Positions 1 through 11,268 of a DNA stretch of 64,000 bases are shown in pieces; the stretch's first letter is position 1, and each line of letters opens with the position of its first letter. Below the pieces are notes generated by a model. It did not search any database and was not told where the DNA came from. It saw only the letters and a program-made list of their open reading frames with translations. The stretch is taken from assembly GCA_951217055.1 (NCBI GenBank), contig OX578285.1, positions 61,668,942-61,732,941 on the forward strand. Reading direction: 5' to 3'. Origin of the DNA: Gerris lacustris (lineage: Eukaryota; Arthropoda; Insecta; Hemiptera; Gerridae). A program made the position numbers and the translations under genes.

Positions 1-159
1 CATATATGTTTGATGTCATACCAAAACATTTATAGGGAAAGGACGTTTTTAAGGGATAACTGCCACAAATATTGTTTACTGTTTAATCAGATGGTCCTTT
101 CGGCCAATGTTCTCTCTGTATAAGACTAATAAATGGTGTTAGTAAAGCAATATTATTAC

Positions 160-310
160 TAACTAAATGACTCCGTGGCGTAACAGCCCTTGGTGGACCT
201 AGCCTGCCAAAGGGCATATACAAATATATATGTAATGAATGAAGCGGTGTTAGAGTTACGATCCAACTGACATAAGTAGCCAGTTAGTCGCTACTTTATA
301 TGAACAGCTG
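160..310 (+). repeat. Dispersed repeat, copy 1 (partner near 58180)
   Basis: The block with CTCCGTGGCGTAACAGCCC, then GCCTGCCAAAGGG and a TAATGAATG tail, reappears in diverged form at about 58180-58300. The shared order of short motifs suggests an interspersed element, possibly SINE-like. No A or B box could be assigned, so the class is open. Confidence 0.5.
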
Positions 311-608
311 GCATTTATACGGCGGTGCTGGGTTAACACCGTATGGGTATCCCCAATTCAATTTCTTGGGTCCAATTCCCGATTCAATTCCCTGGTATAA
401 ATTCCTGGACCGGGCGATCAGTGAATTGAGCCCAGCTGTGTTCCCATTCAAGTTGTGAGTTGTGACCACGTCCCATGGTGTTTAACTTTAATGATATGAG
501 AGCCAACTGCTCTCCTATACGAGCTACTGAGGCTCTCAAAAAGAATACATATTTTCGGGACTTTTTTTAAGTATACGTCTCCATCCTTCGGAGGAGGAAA
601 ATTTCGAA

Positions 609-630
609 CCCCCCCCCCCCCCCCCCCCCC
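609..630. repeat. Homopolymer C tract (22 nt)
   Basis: Uninterrupted run of C in AT-rich sequence. Similar G/C runs occur near 5468, 41793, 44208, 44493, 59180, 59438 and 59914, several of them inside terminal or foldback repeats. Confidence 0.9.
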
Positions 631-839
631 ACACAGAAACCCAATACATGGATTATTCTTAAGGGAGATGCTCATGGTGAGAGCAATTTCTAAAGCCTAA
701 GAATCATGATCATAAGGTAAAGGATAGAATAAGGAGATAGGATAGAAAGATCCCAAGCCCTGAACATTGGATGACCAAATTAGGAAATAAAAGCAGTACC
801 TAGAAATGCAGATATTGTGTTTGAGTTGAGATTAAAGTT

Positions 840-1095
840 GGGATATTAAGACGACTGGGTTACATACAAAGGATGCCACAGGAGAGATGTCCTTAAAAGC
901 TATTTGAAGACATCCAGGTGACAAGAGAAGCCATTGAAAACGTAGGAAAACAATGATATGAAGATGCGTTAGGAGATAAGGGAAGATTGTGAGAATGGAT
1001 AGGTTTGAGCGTCGGTCTCATGGTAGAGACGAATAGAAGAGTATTATCGAGAAGACCAGGGCCATACAACACAGCACTGTAGTAGCCCTTGCAGT
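840..1095 (+). pseudogene. Possible decayed LINE 3' coding end
   Basis: Read on the plus strand, this stretch gives a broken series of codons of the type GYIQRMPQERCP followed by KLFEDIQ. It resembles the RMP-containing segment downstream of the reverse transcriptase in RTE-type retrotransposons. Several in-frame stops are present and no reverse transcriptase motif remains. It is followed by an AATAATAATA-rich stretch. The call is tentative, and it could be an unrelated repeat. Confidence 0.3.
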
Positions 1096-2690
1096 GTGGT
1101 CGAGTAAGTAATCTTTTCTGAACGGGATTCACAAAATCTCTGAAGCGGTCTCCTCCGGAAGATCTAGACTCATTTGCCTCTGGCCGGGGAAAACCACGTT
1201 ATTTAACTAGTTAAGCAATGTCAAGACCAATCTTGAAGACTCGTAGCTCAGTATCCTGTAATAATAGTAATGGTAACTAATAGAAAATAATAATACTAAT
1301 AACAATGAAAATAATGTTAATTTGTATGACCATATGTTTTCTTAGTAATAGGTTAACATTAATTCATCTCGATGGAGCATATTTAAAGATGAAATGGTGA
1401 GCTACATAAAATGTAGCTCACATTCAGGCCAACATAGCAATGCAGGGAATTGAATTAAGTAAAATTAAAAAAAAAAATACATATTTAAAAATAGTTACAT
1501 CACGTATAAGTGTTTGTATTCCCAATACTCATCCATAAATTATTGGATAAATTATAGTCATAGATAAGGATAAAGTCGATTTTATATATGAGCATGTTTC
1601 GGAGAAAACGTTAAATGTGTTAAAGTGAATTGCATGGAAGTATTCTAGGAGCAATTTGACGTCAGCAATCCTAATAAATAATATATAATTGTTTGGTGAG
1701 TTATAGAGATCATCTCTGCAAAGCAGGGATTACCACTAAAGCAGCTTTTACCACAAGCCTATTAAAACTATAAGTAGTTCTATCCAAAACGCCTATCTAA
1801 ATATTTCCTAGTTTCACAAGGATTGTAGTATTATAGTTTAAATAATAATTAGTTAGTAGTTGGCGTAGCCGAGAGATTGGCGTAGTTCAAAACTCAGGTG
1901 AAAAGTGCAAACACCGATATTAGTGATAGTTTGAATGCCAGAGGCATGTTTAATATTGATGATCCTACCGACTTTATGTTTATCCTGTAATAACCTAATA
2001 CTGCGATGAACCGGTCGTAAAAGAAGCCCTTAAACCCCAAAACCCAAATATCCTCCATGACATCCGTCCCTTTTATTATCGACAGTCTTATATTTATTAT
2101 TGTTTTTATTATAGGCGCATCAGCCACGAGAAGGCTAAGGCCATGGCTCGATTACACGGCGTCTCTTGACATGGCGAGATAAGCCTCGCTTATCTAGGCT
2201 GGGAGGTTGCCTCTATCTTAGGCAAGGGATCCTACCATCGGGCAGAAGAACATCTTCATTATTCTAGGTCTGCCGGAGGTCTTGTAGCAGTACATTTGCT
2301 CGTTTATTTGTTACGGCAGAAACGTAGAATTTCAAACGATACGGGTATAATGTAAATGGTCCACCATCCTGGATTTCAACCAGCAATGTTTAGGAGGCCC
2401 AATCACAGGGGAAACAAATGACCGTGAAAAAGGGATTTTGACGGCGACATTATAATAAATCTGTCCCTTAATAAATTACCTTAAATTTTGTATAATACTT
2501 ATCATCTTTCGCAGCTTATTAGAGGACCAAATTAAGCTGCTTAAAGTCAGCCCTTATTAAAAAATATGCATTGTGGTTTGACAATAACTTGCAATTAAGT
2601 AGCACATGTCTAGATTTTTTTTTTTTTTTAAATTATATAAAATCTATAACCTACTATAATTTACTTTCTGAGATTCGTAAAATATAAATA
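1096..2690. other. Intergenic AT-rich stretch, no gene seen
   Basis: A GC-richer patch near 2130-2330 has no recognisable coding content. The short minus-strand frame at 1894-2127 shows no motif or family resemblance. T- and A-runs occur near 1460 and 2616. Confidence 0.5.
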
Positions 2691-2699
2691 AAAATAAAT

Positions 2700-3640
2700 T
2701 ATTGTGATGCTGCGAAAATTTGATTTTAAGATTTTGATAGATTTATACGTTTTAAGGTCCCTTGAGTTAAGATTTTGATGGATTTATACGTTTTAAGGTC
2801 CCTTGAGTTAAAACGAAGTTAAAATCAGTCGTCTACCTATCATCGTTTTGTTGCATGTTGTCTGTCATCTTTCTGTTGCATGTTGTCTGTCATCTTTCTG
2901 TTGCATGTTGTCTGTCATCATTCTGTTGCATGTTGTCTGTCATCATTCTGTTGCATGTTGTCTGTCATCTTTCTGTTGCATGTTGTCTGTCATCATTCTG
3001 TTGCATGTTGTCTGTCATCTTTCTGTTGCATGTTGTCTGTCATCATTCTGTTGCATGTTGTCTGTCATCATTCTGTTGCATGTTGTCTGTCATCTTTCTG
3101 TTGCATGTTGTCTGTCATCTTTCTGTTGCATGTTGTCTGTCATCATTCTGTTGCATGTTGTCTGTCATCTTTCTGTTGCATGTTGTCTGTCATCTTTCTG
3201 TTGCATGTTGTCTGTCATCATTCTGTTGCATGTTGTCTGTCATCATTCTGTTGCATGTTGTCTGTCATCATTCTGTTGCATGTTGTCTGTCATCTTTCTG
3301 TTGCATGTTGTCTGTCATCATTCTGTTGCATGTTGTCTGTCATCATTCTGTTGCATGTTGTCTGTCATCTTTCTGTTGCATGTTGTCTGTCATCATTCTG
3401 TTGCATGTTGTCTGTCATCTTTCTGTTGCATGTTGTCTGTCATCATTCTGTTGCATGTTGTCTGTCATCTTTCTGTTGCATGTTGAAATCAATAAATAAA
3501 TTTTAGCTCTAAATTTGGGGGCGCTACTCTCCAAAAGCTCTAAATAAACTTATTTCTAGAAAATAGTTACAACGATTTTGATCAAAATCATTTTAACATG
3601 TAGGTGATTTAAATATACAAACCTAGCCGAGTTGTTTTAC
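2700..3640 (-). mobile_element. Dispersed transposon copy, minus orientation, carrying a minisatellite
   Basis: The edges match the copy at 5900-6480 in reverse. GGTCCCTTGAGTTAA and the 'wall' motif near 2745-2817 (itself duplicated) correspond to 6378-6430. TTTTAGCTCTAAATTTGGGG near 3500 corresponds to 6160-6190. Between them the other copies carry a short (GACAGAC)-type array, while this copy carries a 640-bp minisatellite. No transposase is visible, so the class is unknown. Confidence 0.6.
2848..3486. repeat. 25-bp minisatellite, about 25 copies
   Basis: The unit is TTCTGTTGCATGTTG followed by TCTGTCATC and a last base of A or T. Apart from that one position the copies are almost identical. 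Because 25 is not a multiple of 3 and the unit lacks stops, all three plus frames stay open for more than 200 codons. These frames are not genes: they translate into the same cysteine-rich period in three registers. Confidence 0.95.
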
Positions 3641-5640
3641 CGGGAAAAATCTAATGTCGCAAGCATTGATGGAAATAAATTAGCTGAAAATTGAGAAATA
3701 AGCGTAAACAAAATCACATGTTGAACACTTTTAAATGAGTTTAAAAATAAATCGATTAAATTATATACGATCAAATGAATCCTGACTACCTGATATTGAA
3801 AAGTTTTGTTGGAACCGATATTTTCATGTTATTTATTACTAAAATCCTCCATGTAAACTAAAATCAAAGTGTATACCATGATGACAAATCTGGGATGAGA
3901 AGGAGGAAAAACAATTAATAACTGTTAAACATATTTGACAGGAAGACGAAAGGAAAATGTCGAAATGAATATCGACAAACAAAAAGCAACCCCTTTACAT
4001 ACCAATAAAAAAATACACGTTCTTTTATTTATTTCTTATTGTACTTTTTGAGACATTGCAACAACTGTGGAGCTCTCTTTGATGAAATTGACAAGGTATT
4101 TCAATATTAAGGAAAGAAGGAATTGCTGGCGAGTGACACGGACACTCTGTTATCTGCTTCATATATATATAAGGTTTTCTCTTCAAATTGTCTGAACATC
4201 TGTGGAATTTTATTATTGGAAAGTGACATTTAAATAAAACAAGATGATACTCAATTGATTCTTATCTTATAATAGCGTGAATTCAATTTAAACAAATAAA
4301 TAAAATATGCTATTACACAAATCATATACACGTGGTTTCATAATACAATAGCTCTCTTAGAAAACATTTTTTCGAAAAACAGAATCTTTTGAAATGCAGC
4401 AATGGAATAAAATCAGAAAGGAAATCTTTTTTTTTATATTCTATAAAAATAATTAATTATTTTGGTGCAAAGCTCAACTCTATACACACGTGGTTAATAA
4501 GCAAGGATGAATAAAAGGAATATACATTCATTACTAATGGGATGATACTTATAAAATAACATCTAAGGAACGAAGTAAAATTATTACCAATCAGACTCGA
4601 TATTATTGACTTATACAAACAAGGGTGTGTTAGATTGTTGATAAAAAAAAAAAATAATAATAATAATAAAAAAAAAATATATATATATATATATTTTTTT
4701 TTTATTTTCGGCGTAAGTAAAGTTCTATAAAATTTCCAATGAAATAAAAACTTTTCTTAACTCTCAATTTGGCATAGTTGTTGCTACTAGAATGGTTATT
4801 TGGTTTTCCACTAAATCAACTAGTTTATCAGCATTCTCTACGCCGTCAAGTTATTTTCATACTCCGTATATTATTTCCTTAAAAATTGTCATCTTCTTAA
4901 GATGACACAGAACCTAATGCTGACTGACGTAAAAAAAAATGACAGGGAGTTGCATCCAAGTATTCCGTAGCTACTTAACCATATACGTTATTATTAATAT
5001 TCTAAAATAACATTTTATTATTTCCCCATTCTAAATGAAAGTAAAAAAAAAATATATAAACAAATTTAGGTGGAAGGCCCCAAAAAACAAAACATCACAG
5101 TAAAGTAAGGGGAGTAGAGTAGACGTCTCTGTTTCGTACTTTCGAGGGGTCACAATATTATTTATTGGTAAAGAAGAAAAATTAAGATTTTTTTGGGTAT
5201 ATTTCAACCTATAAATCCAATAACAAATGCAATTTTTTTAAATATTTATATATATTTGTCATCTACTCATCAGTAGCTTTCATTTGATAACCCTAAAAAT
5301 TAAAAAAAAAAAAAAAATTAAAATGTAGGCTCACTGCGCATGTACAAAAAATTTCCAATTTAAATAAATGGAGATTTTTTTTCCCCGGCAACTTTCATCA
5401 CCCCACCATAAGGTATTAAGCATGAATTATTTCAAAACTTTAGTTCTAGGCGTAATAGAGTGGTCGAGGGGGGGGGGGGGGATTTTAGCACTAAAAAGCA
5501 CTACACTCATAAAATGATAGTTATATTTGTATCTACTCTTCACTACCTTTCATTTGATACCTCACTCAAAAATAAAAAATAAAAAATAGCTCTGAGACAA
5601 CTTAGACAACCTTTCTCATATACGAGTTCATAATTACTTT
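3641..5640. other. AT-rich intergenic stretch, no gene
   Basis: Contains A/T runs, a short (AAT)n/(TA)n patch near 4650-4700 and a 14-G run at 5468-5481. The stretch 5250-5640 contains diverged pieces of the transposon family that is better preserved at 5640-6480. No open frame with recognisable content. Confidence 0.55.
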
Positions 5641-5900
5641 GCCCAGTGTTTTCCATTTATTTTTGCCAAATTTCGTCAAAATCGGCCCAGTAGTTTAGGC
5701 TCTGCACAGTCGACACAGACGACAGACATTTTTTAAAAAACACTTTTGTGAACTCAAGGGACCTCAAAACGTGCACATCCGTCAATATCTCAAAACAGAA
5801 TTTTCGCGAAAGTAAAAAATCGGTCCGAGACAACTCAGACAAACTTTCTCATATACGAGTTTATAATTACTTAACCCAGTATTTTCCATTTATTAGTTTT
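5640..5900 (+). mobile_element. Dispersed transposon fragment with CCAAATTTCGT motif
   Basis: Contains GCCAAATTTCGTCAAAATCG, then CAGTAGTTTAGG, a short ACAGACGACAGACA stretch, GGGACCTCAAAACGTG and ACTTTCTCATATACGAG. This order is repeated in the next copy at 5900-6480, so the two are adjacent or nested members of one family. Confidence 0.6.
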
Positions 5901-5961
5901 CAAATGTACATTTAAATATTATTGAACATTTCATCAAAATTTATCATAAAAATACTTCTCC

Positions 5962-5986
5962 TAGGCGGGGAATCGAACCCGGGCTC
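5962..5986 (-). promoter_or_regulatory. RNA polymerase III B-box-like sequence
   Basis: On the minus strand the sequence reads GGGTTCGATTCCCC, which fits the tRNA T-arm/B-box consensus. The flanks do not fold into a complete tRNA and no A box was recognised at the right distance. It may be a tRNA-derived SINE remnant inside the transposon copy. Confidence 0.4.
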
Positions 5987-6284
5987 TCCCCGTCCGCGTT
6001 TTAAGCTAATTTCTCAGGAACTAGATTTTTCCCGGGAAAACGGCTTATATCGTTGGATTCGTATTCAAATGGACTACATTTTAGAATTTTTTAATCAAAA
6101 TCGTCGGAACCGTTTTCGAGAAATAATTTTTTTTCATGTTTTTTCAGAGTTTTTGGGGGGTAGCGCCCCCAAATTTAGAGCTAAAATTCATTTCTCGATT
6201 TCGCCTCGGGGTATGATTTGTCTGAACATGTATGCCAAATTTCGTCAAAATCGGCCCAGTAGTTTAGGCTCCAGGCGGCTGCAC

Positions 6285-6355
6285 AGACGACAGACGACAG
6301 ACGACAGACGACAGACGACAGACGACAGACGACAGACAGACGACAGACAGACAGA
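6285..6355. repeat. (CAGACGA)n / (CAGA)n microsatellite
   Basis: A run of CAGACGA units passing into CAGACAGA. It sits at the position of the transposon family that holds the 25-bp minisatellite at 2848-3486 in the other copy. Confidence 0.9.
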
Positions 6356-6480
6356 CATTTTTTAAAAACCACTTTTTTGGACTCAGGGGACCTCAAAACG
6401 TGTAAATCCATCAAAATCTCAAAATCGAATTTTTGCGCCATCACAATACTTTCTCTTTATATGAGAAAGTAAAAAATAGA

Positions 6481-7245
6481 GCTTAGCACATTTTTGGGCA
6501 TAATAAAGTTTAAACTTCTCTACATTTGTCCTATGTGTGGGTCGAAAACTTACGCCAGTATTTCAAATTTTAACTCTCTAGCTTAAATGGTTCGGGAGAT
6601 ATGAACCAAAGCAGGACGGACAGACAGACGCATCAACCATGGCATAATGGGTTTCGAGGATGACCTACGACCTACGTAACCCTAAAAAACTACTGTCAAC
6701 AAAGAAATTATTAGTACCTGGTACACTGTACTCATTTTTTAAAAACAATATAATATGTATGTCTACTAGGGTGGGCCTTAATAATAAACTTTTTTAATTT
6801 TCGCTCCCAACCCCTAACTTTGTGCGAATACATGAAAAAATGATTTTTGAAAAGATTCAAGTCAATCGAAAAATTTAAATGGTGCCGCTTTTTATTTGAA
6901 AGTTGGTATATACAAAAATCAATAAAATAGCGATTTTTTCTGGAAAAGTTCAAAGTATCACGTTTATAATGCAATATTATCCTTTGTTTTCTTTTATTAT
7001 TTACATATATGATATACTTTTATAACTAATACAACTCAAAAGTAAGTCAATAAGTAAAGAGATAAAATATTTAGAGATATATATACATACATACATAGCA
7101 AAATAGTGAAAATTGGGGGGAAAAAAGTTGTTTTTCGTATGAATTTCGTAATTATTTTAATCATATGAACAATATTTAATGTTTTAACATACATTAAAAT
7201 GTGCTACAGGTTATGTGCTTCATATTAATACATATTAACAATGTA
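6481..7245. other. Intergenic, no gene seen
   Basis: AT-rich with a CAGGACGGACAGACAGACG tail near 6610, typical of the repeat families in this window. The minus frame at 6732-6974 shows no motif. Confidence 0.5.
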
Positions 7246-7659
7246 TACCTACTAGTGATGCGGTGCATAAAGACTCGCATAGATTGAGGTCTTACGAGTA
7301 CATCACCCATACTATGTTCTCAATATTGCTACCAGGATAATTTTTCGGTGAATACCTAACATATTCTTATTCAACCTGAAAACAGGTTTAAAATCATTTT
7401 ACGAAAAACAGCAATAAAAATAAGCTTACTTTTTAACACCCTCATCTCGGTCACATTTGTTGAAAACTTTGCTTCCTACTCATAAAGCTTTTTAAAACAA
7501 TGTATGGTATATCATTCTGACTACAATCTTCCTCTTTAATCGTCATATTATAGGACCGAGATAATGTGAGCCGAATTAAATTTCGTATAAATTCGCAAGT
7601 TCTCAGGAGCTAAAATGTTTTCCATTCATCCGTACATAATCCATATTTAATAAAGTCAT

Positions 7660-9060
7660 TGCAGGCTCACCACGCTCATCAGTTGTTACCTATATAATCT
7701 TAATTTAATAATATTAATGCAGGCTCGCTACGCTCGCCTGGTTATATAGCGTTTGTAACTAATATTTATTTAATAATAGTAATACATGCTCGCTACGCTC
7801 GCCAATTTATACCGCATTTATATATAATATTTATTTAATAAAAATATTGCGGGTTCGCTGCGCTCGCCTGTTTATATAGCATTTTTACATTATCTTTATT
7901 TAATAAAAATTATTGCAGGCTCGCTGCGCTCGCCTGGTTATACAACATTTGTACGTAATATTTATTTAATAATATAAATGCAGGCTCGCTACGCTCGCCT
8001 GTTATAAAAGTAATATTATTGCAGGCTCGCTGCGCTCGCCTGTTTATACAGCATTTCTACATAATCTTTATTTAATAATATTATTGCAGGCTTACTACGC
8101 TCGCCTGTTATAAAAGTAATATTAATGCAGGCTCGCTACGCTCGCCTGTTTATACAGTATTTCTACATAATCTTTATTTAATAATATTATTGCAGGCTCA
8201 CTGCGCTCGCCTGTTATAAAAGTAATATTAATGCAGGCTCGCTACGCTCGCCTGTTATAAAAGCATTTCTGCATAGTCTTTATTTAGTAATATTATTGCA
8301 GGCTCGCTGCGCTCGCCTGTTTATACAGCATTTCTACATAATCTTTATTTAATAATATTATTGCAGGCTTACTACGCTCGCCTGTTATAAAAGTAATATT
8401 AATGCAGGCTCGCTACGCTCGCCTGTTTATACAGTATTTCTACATAATCTTTATTTAATAATATTATTGCAGACTCGCTGCGCTCGCCTGTTCATACAGC
8501 ATACATTTGTAGTAAATATTTTATTTAATAAAATGATTGCAGGCTCACTACGCTCGCCTTTTATAAAAGTAATATTAATACAGGCTCGCTACGCTCGCCT
8601 GTTTATACAGCATTTCTACATAATCTTTATTTAATAATATTAATGCAGGCTCGCTGCGCTCGCCTGTTATAAAAGCATTTCTGCATAATCTTAATTTAAT
8701 AATATTAATGCAGGCTCGCTACGCTCGCCTGTTATAAAAGCATTTCTGCATAATCTTTATTTAATAATATTATTGCAGGCTCGCTGCGCTCGCCTGTTAT
8801 AAAAGCATTTCTGCATAATCTTTTTTTAATAATATTAATGCAGGCTCGCTACGCTCGCCTGTTATAAAATTATTTCTGCATAATCTTTATTTAATAATAT
8901 TATTGCAGGCTCGCTGCGCTCGCCTGTTTATACAGCATTTGTAGTAAATATTTTATTTAATAAAATTATTGCAGGCTCACTACGCTCACCTGTTGTAAAA
9001 GTATTTGTACATAATAATTATATAATAAAATGAATGCCGGCTCGCCGTGCTCGCCTTTTT
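7660..9060. repeat. Array of about 24 hairpin repeats (GGCTCGCTACGCTCGCC)
   Basis: About two dozen copies of GCAGGCTCGCTACGCTCGCC or the variant with GCTGCGC, each an imperfect palindrome, spaced roughly 42 or 64 bp. The AT-rich spacers are related to one another (TTTATACAGCATTTCTACAT, then TTTATTTAATAATATTA). The TTAATGCAG flank tends to go with the TACGC form and TTATTGCAG with the TGCGC form, indicating spread as multi-unit blocks. Spacers are not unique, so this is a satellite-like array and not a CRISPR. Confidence 0.9.
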
Positions 9061-9089
9061 AAACAGTATTAGTACATAATCTGTAGCCT

Positions 9090-9610
9090 TTAAAATTCCT
9101 TTAAACGAATTATAACATGTTATGCAGATATGTAAAACTTTTTTTAGTTTTTTTTATATTGGCCGCCATTTTAAAAATATTATGTGTGAAATTTGAATAG
9201 TTGGATATTCCTTTTTTAGACTTCAAGAGCTTTAAATTGATGTATAACATGTCATACTGACTAAAAACTTTTTGTTTACTGTTGTTAACTGTTTCGTCCG
9301 CCATATTGACCGCCATCTTGAAAATATTAAGTGTAAAATTTTATTAGTTACATATTCTTATCCTCCTCTTAAAGGCCTTTAAAACTATGTATAACACATT
9401 ATTCTGGATATAACTTTTTATTTTAGTCGTCCGCCATATTGGCCGCCATCTTGAAAATATTAAATGTGAAAATTTATTAGTTACATATTCTTTTCCTCCT
9501 CTTAAAGATCTTTAAAACGATGTATAACACATTATGCTGACTAAAACTTTCTTTTTTTGTCGTCCGCCATATTGGGCGCCATCTTGAAAATATTGAGTGA
9601 GGAATTTCCA
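9090..9610 (+). repeat. Four diverged tandem units with CCGCCATCTTGAAAATATT
   Basis: Units of about 130 bp share CTTTAAAACNATGTATAACA, GTCGTCCGCCATATTGG and CGCCATCTTGAAAATATTAA. The GCCGCCATCTTG core fits the YY1/Pho consensus. Related units occur near 17010-17050 (reverse), 57140-57170 and 60240-60390. Confidence 0.75.
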
Positions 9611-9790
9611 AAAACTATACACTTGTCACAAATGCTGAGATGCATATATGTGCCAAATTTCGTTGAAATTTATCAATTTTTACTCCAGTTATCGTTAGAC
9701 AAACAAACACACAAACAAACAAACACACAAACTTTTCAAATCCCAAGTCTCTGTAATGAAGAACTCACTGCGCTCGTTCAATCATAGTTT

Positions 9791-10870
9791 TTTTAAAACT
9801 AGTAACAAACATATAAGTGGACATAATAGTGGAGTCAATGAAACTATAACATAAGCCACATTTTGAACGAAAAAGTCATTCTTTTGAGTTTGAATATCTT
9901 TTATGCATTATTTTTTATTTTGGATTGCAAACAAGGAATAAGGGTTATTGGGGCCGCTGATTAATCATTTGAAATCAAAAATTAAAAAATGGTGGCCCTG
10001 TTGTAAATTCCTATGGATCTTACGGATAAGAGTTAATAAGTAATGAAGTAACAAGGGGCTTTAACTCACAAGAATTTAAAAAACGTATATTTTGAACGAG
10101 TGTCACAACAAGACTCAATAATCATTTAACAACAAAACAACAACACCGGCGAAACCCAGGTTGAATCACTTTCCAGGTTTAACAGGCCCTAGGATGGCGG
10201 GAAAAATCTTCCGTTTTACACGAAATTCGTGATAATTATACATAAATTAAGAACTAAACATCTAACCAAAGTTTTTTTGGGGGTCGCTGATTATGAATTT
10301 GAGGTAACAGTACAAAATAGTAGAAAAAATGTTTGTATTTTATTAAAATATTCATAAAGCAAATAAATATAAATTTGTCCAGTCATGCACCATGACTTAA
10401 TGAGCGAATTTTCTATGAAATCTGCGAATTATTGGCTTATGATAATATAGGAAAATTTTGGTTTAGAATTTGCATGGGTGGAAAAAAAAAAAATTGTAGA
10501 CAAGGGTACGGGGTACAAAAATCAAAATAGTATTTACCCTTCAAGATGCATGTCGTTGGAAAACTCTAAGAGTACAGTAATTGTTGTTTCGTACACTTTT
10601 ATCATATTTTCATATAAGAGGGGGGTAAAATGGAAAAAAAACTCGTTTTTATGCTATTTTTGGACCCTAAATTGTAAATATTTGACCCCAGAATGACCTC
10701 CAAAAATCTGGCCATCGAACTCATCCTTTCTTTTGATATTATTGACATTTTAAAATTCGTTTGAAATATTTAAGTGCATCCTAAGGGGAGATATCGTCTG
10801 GAGTGACACATATATATATGCATACATATATACATGCCTACTTTTTCCTTAGTTGAAACTATCCGGGACT
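9791..10870. other. Intergenic with a dispersed repeat near 10490-10650
   Basis: The block with TACCCTTCAAGATGCATGTCG, TAATTGTTGTTTCGTACA and ATATAAGAGGGGGGTA recurs at 15410-15520, so it is an interspersed repeat. The 72-codon frame across it is therefore not called. GGGGCCGCTGATTAATCATT and its partner near 10275 form another two-copy motif. No gene. Confidence 0.55.
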
Positions 10871-10879
10871 GACTAAATG

Positions 10880-11186
10880 TGACATCTTTGATGGACTGGG
10901 TCAATAACACCCAGCTAAAGTGGTTACATGACACATGTAATACAAATAGACGCCACCCGATTCCCAAAACAAGCTCTGGAGGACGACCGAGCTGTGCAAG
11001 GACCGAAGGACGAAGCCCTCGAGGAAGAGGAAGAGTGACACCATAAAGATCCTAGTACTGAGGAGAAGCATGTCCTGGATTGGCCCTTTGGTAGAAGCAA
11101 AGGCCCGGCCCGGGTCCGGTGCAAGGCTTTCGGTCACCGCCCTACACCTCACGGTAGAAGGGTCACCGATTAAGTAAGTAAGTAAG
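10880..11186 (+). mobile_element. Possible non-LTR retroelement 3' end with (TAAG)n tail
   Basis: A GC-rich block in AT-rich surroundings ends abruptly in TAAGTAAGTAAGTAAG, the sort of short-repeat tail left by target-primed reverse transcription. No reverse transcriptase domain was recognised. Overlapping minus-strand frames are short and unrelated to known domains. It could be a LINE 3' UTR or a SINE. Confidence 0.35.
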
Positions 11187-11268
11187 TTCTTTAGTCGATT
11201 CCTTATTTTTTAATAGTATTTTGTTCTTTCTGAATTTAATCTTTAGTGATATACTTTTTTATTTTTTT

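Larger units (their letters stand above)
1..839. other. Non-coding, repeat-derived start of window
   Basis: No supportable gene. A dispersed repeat copy lies near 160-310 and a run of 22 C lies at 609-630. The short open frame across the C run on the minus strand is low-complexity and is not accepted as coding. Confidence 0.6.
5900..6480 (+). mobile_element. Dispersed transposon copy with (CAGACGAC)n array
   Basis: Best-preserved copy of the local family: a GC-richer 5' part with a pol III B-box-like motif, GTAGCGCCCCCAAATTTAGAG, the CCAAATTTCGTC motif, a microsatellite at 6285-6355, GGACCTCAAAACGTG and a terminal TTTCTCTTTATATGAGAAAG palindrome. The open frame of 147 codons across it ends in the microsatellite and has no recognisable domain, so it is not called as a gene. 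Confidence 0.6.
7250..9790 (+). mobile_element. Large dispersed element containing a hairpin array and YY1-like repeats
   Basis: The first 400 bp (from ACTAGTGATGCGGTGCATAA to CATCCGTACATAATC) match 56838-57290 in the same order, so this is an interspersed element. Here it continues into the hairpin array (7660-9060) and then into four diverged units with GTCGTCCGCCATATTGG (9090-9610). It ends with the CCAAATTTCGTTGAAATT motif and an (ACAA)n tail near 9700-9730. No open reading frame with recognisable domains. Confidence 0.6.

Noticed and set aside
2848..3506. Three overlapping open frames of more than 200 codons as cysteine-rich proteins
   Set aside because: They are the same 25-bp minisatellite read in three registers.
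5962..5986. Complete tRNA gene
   Set aside because: Only the T-arm/B-box part fits. No acceptor stem or anticodon arm could be drawn.
7660..9060. CRISPR array
   Set aside because: Repeat shape and spacing are similar, but the spacers are related to one another, the context is a eukaryotic repeat element and there is no cas gene.
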